From Epiperipatus broadwayi (lineage: Eukaryota > Onychophora > Udeonychophora > Euonychophora > Peripatidae), in assembly GCA_028023455.1 (NCBI GenBank), contig JAQFVV010012508.1, positions 434,001 to 498,000 of the forward strand: a DNA stretch of 64,000 bases, given 5' to 3'. A program made the translations under genes and the position numbers. Within the stretch, counting starts at the first letter, position 1. Each line of letters begins with the position of its first letter. The notes below the pieces were generated by a model. The model saw only the letters and a list, made by a program, of their open reading frames with translations. It did not search any database and was not told where the DNA came from. Below are positions 56,161 through 64,000 of the stretch, piece by piece.

Positions 56161-58420
56161 TGTAACGATCCGGAGAAAATACTTAACGTAAACTGCACTA
56201 CGGGGCGCCATCTAGGCATTTGAACCTAGAAAAATTTATAAAGTAGGCAGATACGTGAGTCAAAAAAAAAATATATATATTTTTTTTTTTCCTTTTAAAT
56301 ATTTTGGTTCCGGTCGTTAGCCCATGTCACTAGCTCAGTGGAATAGCAGAGATTTAATAATCTCATTTACTAGGATATAAAAGAATAAAGTAAGCCACTG
56401 CCAGTAATTCACATACAAACATTTATTTATGCACATATATATATAAGGTTTAAAATTACTTTAGTGATTTACATTTAATTTAACATTTAACATTATTTTT
56501 TTTTTTACTTTGATTTACATTGCATTACTATTATATTATAAATTTACATTTTTAATCAAGTTCGCACAGATGGGATTATATTAACCTGTTTAATATGTTG
56601 CTATAGATCGGTTACATAGATTTCAACGGTCAAAAACATTTCAAAGTAAACATAAACGATCAAAATACAAAGTTATTGATTACTGACAATTGCAGAGGGA
56701 AATATAAGAAACCCTCTAGTATTCATCGTAAGATACCTGCATCGTCACCAACAACTTAAAAGACATCCGAATAAATACCTTTTAGATACTCACCGTAAGG
56801 TATCAGTATTTGTCGAATGTCTATATATTTTGATCAAATATGAAAACGCAAACATATTTAACCGATAGCCAATCTATGCAAGCGTCTATAAACAACTTAA
56901 ATTTAATAGTTTTATAGGATCGAGCCTGAATATACTATATAGATTTGCATTCGAAAATAAAATATTCTATCCCTATTTAACCCTAGGCAACACATTTCGC
57001 AATCAACCGGCGCCAATCCATCTGATACATTCATGTATTCAATGTAGCATGATACGACAACACAATTATATTGTCAGGAATGTACATCTGAACAATATGA
57101 AGAAAGTAAAACGACATTGCCTCTCCACCCACAGGAATGTGACATCTGTGGGCAAGTAGATCAATAAACTAAAAACTCCATAGGAATGGGCTGCGGTCTT
57201 CTGCCGACTTACCAACCCATCCATAGGCAAAACAGAGGGTGTGTGGCGTATATCTATAATCCTGCCCGTAGCGGATCTCATATTACATTTACTAATTACA
57301 TAAATATATCCAATCCATTGAACCAATTCAACCACTGAAATGAACAACCCAAGATTACCCTCCCTCAATTATCTTTACAAATCGATACAGCCATTCACGC
57401 CCGACTCAAGTTTAACATTTTTTATAATTTATTTAACGGAAAACAGAAATCATAATAAAACTTAAAGAACAAAATTAAATAAATAAATAAATAAATGGAA
57501 ATGATTTTACAAATTAAATACATTAAATAAAATTATAACCAATTAATAAATATTGTTGGTCAGATAGAATAATATTAAAATCATTTTAAATATGAAAAGT
57601 TTTTAATTTACTGTTCATAAATTTTAAAGTTCTTACGGTTATTGAAATAGTTCATCCTATTATATTCCTGGCCGTTTAAGCGTGAATTCCCACGTCGTCC
57701 GAAGATTAGTATCCGGTTGATTTATTTATTTATCCTTTGGAGATTTTGTTTTTCGTGTAGTTGGTCCTCATTGTATAAACGATGGCCCATTTTTTTCTCT
57801 TTCTTAGCAGAACTGAAGGGATTGAAGCTGTGCGTCTTTTTCAATCCCCCCAGCGCTAACACCTAGCTGTTACATCGTCAATAATCAATCAATTTCCAGT
57901 CACTAGTCACTGACTAATAATTTCCAAAATTTTCCTTTTATATTAATGTGAAGGATTGAATTTACATTACGTCATCGATGAGATGATCCTTTTCGTTGAG
58001 GTCCGATTCCATAGGGATTTCTTCTTATTTGCTAACAGTTTTTATTGTTTTCTTATCTGACAGGTGTTTTTACATTTAAATGCTGAAGGCTGGTTTACAT
58101 TTAACTAATTAACAATCATTTCCATTTCTGATTAATTAACCTGTTTTCCAAATCAAAAATATATTTAAAGATAAATTTAAAGATATAATTTCATCTCCAA
58201 ATCTTTTTAAAATTTAGTTTTAAAATACTTTTTCTTTAATAAAGTTTTATTTTAATAATTTTTTATTATCTGTGCGATTTAATATATAAGAGTTTAAGAC
58301 AATATTTTAATTTCAATTTTTAATTTTTAAAGAAAGTTTTTAAATGCGAACTTTTTATTTTAACTTGTTTAATAATATATATAAAAAAAAACAATGTAAC
58401 GAACGTCTGTGCTCGTTACA
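56161..58420 (-). mobile_element. LTR 2 of tandem array, full length
   Basis: 2260 bp, TGTAACGATCC...CTCGTTACA. Nearly identical to LTR 3 (59151 onward), with only scattered substitutions and small length changes in A/T runs. It contains a 100-codon frame at 57066-57368 (minus) whose segment WIGYIYVISKCNMRS resembles WIGYIGVISRCSMRV in the LTR at 30868-31194. Such a long LTR with so little internal sequence marks a non-autonomous derivative. Confidence 0.85.
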
Positions 58421-59150
58421 TATCAGTAAAGTTACTTAAAAAAAAAATGATCAAAAAAAAAAAATATTTTACTTAGGGTTAGTACTTACGGTATTAACAA
58501 AATTTACAAACATTCGGTTAATAATTTTACAAAAAACTATATACAAAAAGAAAAAGAAAATGTTGACCAACGCCTACCTAAGGACCATTTACGTTAACAC
58601 CCCTCCCCAAAAGTGTTCTATTTTATTTTATACATTTTATTTTTACATACGGCATGACAAGCAAGTTATTTAAATTATTTATTTAAGAAGGTTGCATTGA
58701 ACTAAATACGTTTTGAAAGATAATGGATTTATACGTGTATATTTGCAGCACAATTATAACTACCACCAACTTATTTATGACTGATTGAAATGCATAAATA
58801 GGATTACACTGACGTAAATTCCCAACGGTACTCATCGTAAGGTACCACATTTCGATCATAAACTTCCGTGGCTGTGCGCCTATACACGTTAACGCATAAA
58901 TATATATTAACAAAAAAAAACATATCCAATGCAACCTTTTGATTTTCTTTTTAATTTACAAAAATTAGTTTTAAAATTATTTTATACTTTCTCATATTTA
59001 ATATATATGCGCAATTTCTTCCTGGCAGTGCTTTTATAAAATTTAAAAATATCCGACTTATGTAAGCAGATAAAACATTTATTTCATTTTGACAAAATTT
59101 GCTCAGGGTATTTGTGGTTTATTAAAGATCGGCCCAGTTGGTTGCGCCAT
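58421..59150 (-). mobile_element. Internal region of LTR element, copy 2
   Basis: A 730-bp duplicate of 55431-56160, offset by 2990 bp, with the same candidate primer-binding site (reverse complement of CCCAGTTGGTTGCGCCA) against LTR 3 and the same 83-codon frame at 58683-58934. The near identity shows that the duplication is recent. Confidence 0.75.
58683..58934 (-). CDS. 83-aa ORF, second copy
   Basis: Protein identical to the frame at 55693-55944, with the same hydrophobic N-terminus. It exists because of the 2990-bp tandem duplication and gives no independent evidence of coding function. Confidence 0.25.
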   Translation of the reverse strand: MHWICFFLLIYIYALTCIGAQPRKFMIEMWYLTMSTVGNLRQCNPIYAFQSVINKLVVVIIVLQIYTYKSIIFQNVFSSMQPS

Positions 59151-61376
59151 TGTAACGATCCGGAGAAAATACTTAACGTAAACTGCACTACGGGGCGCCA
59201 TCTAGGCATTTGAACCTAGAAAAATTTATAAAGTAGGCAGATACGTGAGTCAAAAAAAAAAAATATATATTTTTTTTTTTCCTTTTAAATATTTTGGTTC
59301 CGGTCGTTAGCCCATGTCACTAGCTCAGTGGAATAGCAGAGATTTAATAATCTCATTTACTAGGATATAAAAGAATAAAGTAAGCCACTGCCAGTAATTC
59401 ACATACAAACATTTATTTATGCACATATATATAAGGTTTAAAATTACTTTAGTGATTTACATTTAATTTAACATTATTATTTTTTTTTACTTTGATTTAC
59501 ATTGCATTACTATTATATTATAAATTTACATTTTTAATCAAGTTCGCACAGATGGGATTATATTAACCTGTTTAATATGTTGCTATAGATCGGTTACATA
59601 GATTTCAACGGTCAAAAACATTTCAAAGTAAACATAAGCGATCAAAATACAAAGTTATTGATTACTGACAATTGCAGAGGGAAATATAAGAAACCCTCTA
59701 GTATTCATCGTAAGATACCTGCATCAGTCACCAACAACTTAAAAGACATCCGAATAAATACCTTTTAGATACTCACCGTAAGGTATCAGTATTTGTCGAA
59801 TGTCTATATATTTTGATCAAATATGAAAGCGTAAACATATTTAACCGATAGCCAATCTATGCAAGCGTCTATAAACAACTTAAATTTAATAGTTTTATAG
59901 GATCGAGCCTGAATATACTATATAGATTTGCATTCGAAAATAAAATATTCTATCCCTATTTAACCCTAGGCAACACATTTCGCAATCAACCGGCGCCAAT
60001 CCATCTGATACATTCATGTATTCAATGTAGCATGATACGACAACACAATTATATTGTCAGGAATGTACATCTGAACAATATGAAGAAAGTAAAACGACAT
60101 TGCCTCTCCACCCACAGGAATGTGACATCTGTGGGCAAGTAGATCAATAAACTAAAAACTCCATAGGAATGGGCTGCGGTCTTCTGCCGACTTACAAACC
60201 CATCCATAGGCAAACAGAGGGTGTGTGGCGTATATCTATAATCCTGCCCGTAGCGGATCTCATATTACATTTACTAATTACATAAATATATCCAATCCAT
60301 TGAACCAATTCAACCACGAAATGAACAACCCAAGATTACCCTCCCTCAATTATCTTTACAAATCGATACAGCCATTCACGCCCGACTCAAGTTTAACATT
60401 TTTTTATAATTTATTTAACGGAAAACAGAAATCATAATAAAACTTAAAGAACAAAATTAAATAAATAAATAAATAAATGGAAATGATTTTACAAATTAAA
60501 TACATTAAATAAAATTATAACCAATTAATAAATATTGTTGGTCAGATTGAATAATATTAAAATCATTTTAAATATGAAAAGTTTTTAATTTACTGTTCAT
60601 AAATTTTAAAGTTCTTACGGTTATTGAAATAGTTCATCCTATTATATTCCTGGCCGTTTAAACGTGAATTCCCACGTCGTCCGAAGATTAGTATCCGGTT
60701 GATTTATTTATTTATCCTTTGGAGATTTTGTTTTCGTGTAGTTGGTCCTCATTGTATAAACGATGGCCCATTTTTTTCTCTTTCTTAGCAGAACTGAAGG
60801 GATTGAAGCTGTGCGTCTTTTTCAATCCCCCCAGCGCTAACACCTAGCTGTTACATCGTCAATAATCAATCAATTTCCAGTCACTAGTCACTGATTAATA
60901 ATTTCCAAAATTTTCCTTTTATATTAATGTGAAGGATTGAATTTACATTACGTCATCGATGAGATGATCCTTTTCGTTGAGGTCCGATTCCATAGGGATT
61001 TCTTCTTATTTGCTAACAGTTTTTATTGTTTTCTTATCTGACAGGTGTTTTTACATTTAAATGCTGAAGGCTGGTTTACATTTAACTAATTAACAATCAT
61101 TTCCATTTCTGATTAATTAACCTGTTTTCCAAATCAAAAATATATTTAAAGATAAATTTAAAGATATAATTTCATCTCCAAATCTTTTTAAAATTTAGTT
61201 TTAAAATACTTTTTCTTTAATAAAGTTTTATTTTAATAATTTTTCATTATCTGTGCGATTTAATATATAAGAGTTTAAGTGTATATTTTAATTTCAATTT
61301 TTAATTTTTAAAGAAAGTTTTTAAATGCGAACTTTTTATTTTAACTTGTTTAATAATATATATAAAAAAACAATGT
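59151..61376 (-). mobile_element. LTR 3 of tandem array, cut by assembly gap
   Basis: 2226 bp collinear with LTR 2, stopping at CAATGT where the last 24 or so bases (AACGAACG...CGTTACA) would follow. The break is an assembly gap, so the LTR may be complete and another internal region may lie inside the gap. Confidence 0.8.
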
Positions 61377-61876
61377 NNNNNNNNNNNNNNNNNNNNNNNN
61401 NNNNNNNNNNNNNNNNNNNNNNNNNNNNNNNNNNNNNNNNNNNNNNNNNNNNNNNNNNNNNNNNNNNNNNNNNNNNNNNNNNNNNNNNNNNNNNNNNNNN
61501 NNNNNNNNNNNNNNNNNNNNNNNNNNNNNNNNNNNNNNNNNNNNNNNNNNNNNNNNNNNNNNNNNNNNNNNNNNNNNNNNNNNNNNNNNNNNNNNNNNNN
61601 NNNNNNNNNNNNNNNNNNNNNNNNNNNNNNNNNNNNNNNNNNNNNNNNNNNNNNNNNNNNNNNNNNNNNNNNNNNNNNNNNNNNNNNNNNNNNNNNNNNN
61701 NNNNNNNNNNNNNNNNNNNNNNNNNNNNNNNNNNNNNNNNNNNNNNNNNNNNNNNNNNNNNNNNNNNNNNNNNNNNNNNNNNNNNNNNNNNNNNNNNNNN
61801 NNNNNNNNNNNNNNNNNNNNNNNNNNNNNNNNNNNNNNNNNNNNNNNNNNNNNNNNNNNNNNNNNNNNNNNNNNNN
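61377..61876. other. Assembly gap (500 N)
   Basis: Exactly 500 N, a round size that suggests a placeholder rather than a measured length. It begins within the tandem LTR array, whose near-identical 3-kb units would be hard to assemble. Reading frames that appear to cross it are not real. Confidence 0.99.
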
Positions 61877-62035
61877 AGAGCATACTTCGTTGGTTGTATT
61901 GCTCAAACTTTAATGGATAATCTTCAAAATCTGATGATGGTGTGTTCAAAACTCTTGTTTGACAATTTTTGTCATACCAATGTCGACCATAAGTTAATCT
62001 GACCCCACATATGTAGGACCTTAACCCCATTTAAA
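61877..62035 (-). repeat. Family A 5' block next to assembly gap
   Basis: Matches the start of family A elements (TGGTCGACATTGGTATGACA, then GACCTTAAGTTAATCTGACC in the plus-strand reading at 22750). The hammerhead part would lie inside the gap. Confidence 0.45.
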
Positions 62036-62094
62036 TACACAAAATTACAAAATGATTTTGTAATAATACCCAGTCATTATGACATTTAATATTT

Positions 62095-62425
62095 AAAATT
62101 GTTTAGCTGGATTTGAAGATATTTACGTATCTGAAAAATTCATGCTTTCAAACTGATAGAAACGTGTTTCATAAATGCTGATTGTAGAGTTAGTATTTAG
62201 AATAGTTTCTAGTCTTCCTACACTTTACTGAGTTGAGCCAACTAGCTCGAAACCATGGTCTAAAGGTTGGAGACAATGAAAAAGATATTGAATTCTATCT
62301 CTCTCGGTGTTTATGTAAACAAAAGCTTGTTAGGAGCTATTGGTAAAGCTCCATCTAGTGATCATAAAATGCAAGCTAAGAGCAAGTTACAAAATTTATA
62401 ACTTGTTTTGTTTATCATATATATA
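62095..62425 (+). mobile_element. Family C copy with hammerhead remnant
   Basis: The hammerhead at 62223-62265 has stem I CUUUA/UAAAG, stem II GAGC/GCUC, palindromic stem III ACCAUGGU and C at the cleavage site: every stem is paired, with sequences different from other copies. The core is CUGAGUU, so the invariant G8 and A9 are lost. It ends AGCAAGTTACAAAATTTATA, the family C terminus also seen at 12850. Confidence 0.55.
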
Positions 62426-63125
62426 TATTGTAAAGCATGTGAATAAATAATAGGCTCTTAGTAAAATATGAGAATAGATATTTGGTAATATCAGATTTAT
62501 TATACAGCTGCTAAATATTTATATAACTGCTATTTATATTATTAATTCTCTATTTTTTTGGAGATGCAAATTATTCCAATAATTATTTATTTATATATAT
62601 TTCATGATAATGTGAGTTGTTTTTACACAGTGGAAATGTGAAACTCTTCTATTTTTTTAGCGGCACAAAAAGGATATATGTCCAGATTTTATTGTTTATC
62701 CATGTGATATCATATAATGGTATTAAATATCCATCCTAAACAGGAACTGCGATTCTAATCTCATTATATGCAAATGAATTTCATATAAGAAGAGATGATT
62801 TACCCACATCAGGCATATGTAATTAACGTTATGAAGTATTAATGCCTTGGAATGAATTATTAGTATAATCAAAATAAATACACATGAGTACACACACACA
62901 CAATACGTACATATATATATATATATATTCATTATCTGTTTGCCCATAGCAAGAAATAGTTTTGAGTTATTCTTACTATAAAGTTGTAATCAATTGGAAC
63001 TGCTTTTCTTTAAAAGTCACATAGATTAGTTAGAGAAAAAAAAAAAATTAAAAAAATAATAAAATAAAATTATTTAAAACTGAAAAAACAAATTGTGATT
63101 ATTAAAATAAGTAATGTGATAAACA
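62425..63125. other. No gene seen
   Basis: AT-rich with CA and TA microsatellite tracts (62893-62928). The 74-codon minus-strand frame at 62723 is repeat-driven low complexity. 63730-64000 is likewise empty. Confidence 0.5.
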
Positions 63126-63248
63126 AATGTAGAATTAAACAGGCAAAACTCTTCGTACAGTAGTGCAACTCAGTACAAGCCAGAGTAATCAAAGGATGCC
63201 AGAAGGCTTGTGCATAAAATCTCTATCTAGTGCCTACTCATCCAATAT

Positions 63249-63287
63249 CCCCAGACTAGTTTCTGGCTTATGGCCTTCATTAGTGAG
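63249..63287 (-). ncRNA. Hammerhead ribozyme remnant, family B, left arm
   Basis: Stem I CCUCA/UGGGG, stem II GGC/GCC, GAAA, ACUAGU and GUC are all kept. The core reads CUAAUGA instead of CUGAUGA, and loss of the invariant G5 should abolish cleavage. Confidence 0.6.
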
Positions 63288-63531
63288 GAGCTTTGGATTT
63301 GCGAGCACTGGACCTCGATCTTAGGATATAATGCAACCATCCAGCAGCCACCTTTTATCTCTACTTAACTACAAAACTATGAGAATGAAATTGAAAACAC
63401 AATAATATTTTTAATCCAAGCTCATTAGCTTATACAGTCATATAGGTCTGAACTCTGTTCAACACCCATACATTGCTGGAGGGTTGCATTAAATCCTAAG
63501 ATTTAGCTGCAGTGCTCTCAGATCCAATGCT

Positions 63532-63571
63532 CCTCACTGACGAAGGTCATAAACCAGAAACTAGTCTGGAG
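63532..63571 (+). ncRNA. Hammerhead ribozyme, family B, right arm
   Basis: Core CUGACGA and GAAA intact. Stem II is GGU/ACC where other family B copies have GGC/GCC, a compensatory change. Stem III is ACUAGU and the cleavage triplet GUC. Stem I CCUCA/UGGAG has one mismatch. It lies in the right half of a large foldback whose left half carries a reversed copy at 63249-63287. Confidence 0.65.
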
Positions 63572-64000
63572 ATATTGGATGAGTAGGCACTAGATAGGGA
63601 TTTTATACACAAGCCTTCTGGCATCCATTGATTACTCTGTTCGGCACAGGGTGGCACTACTGTATGGAGAGTTTTGCCTGTTTAATAACAGTTATGAGCA
63701 AGCATAAGAAACAATGATCACGAAATGTGGAATTATTTATTCTATAATGGTAATTTATCAACTGTTGCAAGAAGTGCAAGTATTTAGGTTATTGTTTTAT
63801 TTGCAATGGTTCAATAATATTTCATTAGCTAATTTTAATTAACAAATGTATTGTTTAAAATTTTAGAGAGTCGATATCATTGATAACAATAATTATTTTT
63901 ATTAAATTAAATAAAAGAAATCCTGCTTAAAGGGAGTATAATTACGATGATTATATGTTTAATGGAAATGTGGAGAGGAAAAAGAGATGGAAAGAAAATA

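Larger units (their letters stand above)
63130..63725. mobile_element. Family B foldback: two units head to head
   Basis: The left half (63136-63475) is an inverted unit and the right half (63476-63725) a direct unit. They meet at CACCCATACATT/GCTGGAGGGTTG, and the outer parts are reverse complements (CAGGCAAAACTCT... and ...AGAGTTTTGCCTG). Each half contains a hammerhead. Confidence 0.7.

Noticed and set aside
55693-58934. Two host genes with identical 83-aa products
   Set aside because: They lie in the duplicated internal region of a non-autonomous LTR element.
61301-62030. Three long open frames of 200-226 codons
   Set aside because: They run through the 500 N gap and are artefacts of translating unknown bases.

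Overview
This is an AT-rich (roughly 70 percent A+T) stretch of an animal nuclear genome. I see no bacterial operon, phage or plasmid logic. Penelope-like elements (PLEs), LINE 3' ends, tRNA-derived SINEs, long-LTR elements, many foldback elements and a multi-exon solute carrier gene point to an invertebrate metazoan. I could not fix the phylum; a lophotrochozoan such as a mollusc or flatworm would fit.

Host genes are almost absent. The one I can support is the C-terminal half of an SLC46-type (major facilitator) transporter on the minus strand. Its three exons lie at 44136-44378, 36842-36925 and 34893-35049. They have matching splice phases, and the introns (7.2 kb and 1.8 kb) are filled with repeats. 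Upstream exons were not found here.

The most interesting content is hammerhead ribozymes. Three repeat families (called A, B and C here) carry the type I hammerhead core: CUGANGA, a short stem II, GAAA, a tiny self-complementary stem III, a U-H cleavage site, and a stem I that pairs back. At least seven copies keep the complete core. Within families A and C, and less strongly in B, paired positions change together. Family C copies occur as direct tandem units about 374 and 416 bp apart. Family B copies are flanked by 13-14 bp target duplications, and one inverted arm stops at the predicted cleavage site. This is the organisation of 'retrozymes', non-autonomous circular-RNA retroelements thought to be moved by PLEs, and PLE remains are abundant in the same window.

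Layout. 1-3.1 kb: family B fragments, a tRNA-like SINE, a family A hammerhead, and a broken PLE. 3.8-5.2 kb: family A copies and a PLE tail. 6.8-9 kb: a foldback and a complete family B element. 10.65-12.83 kb: solo LTR. 12.9-13.4 kb: LINE tail. 13.8-20.4 kb: foldbacks and families B and C. 22.2-24.5 kb: family A with a 61-bp tandem array, then a truncated LINE inside a palindrome. 25.1-27.75 kb: the best-preserved PLE, with inverted terminal repeats. 28.3-30.3 kb: families C and B and LINE tails. 30.4-32.8 kb: solo LTR carrying a family B insertion. 33.5-45 kb: SLC46 gene region with family C and A copies, a 340-bp triplication, PLE tails and SINEs. 46.4-48.3 kb: 53-bp minisatellite inside a foldback. 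48.7-54.5 kb: foldbacks. 54.5-61.4 kb: three LTRs sharing two 730-bp internal regions in tandem, ending in a 500-bp assembly gap. 61.9-64 kb: families A, C and B.
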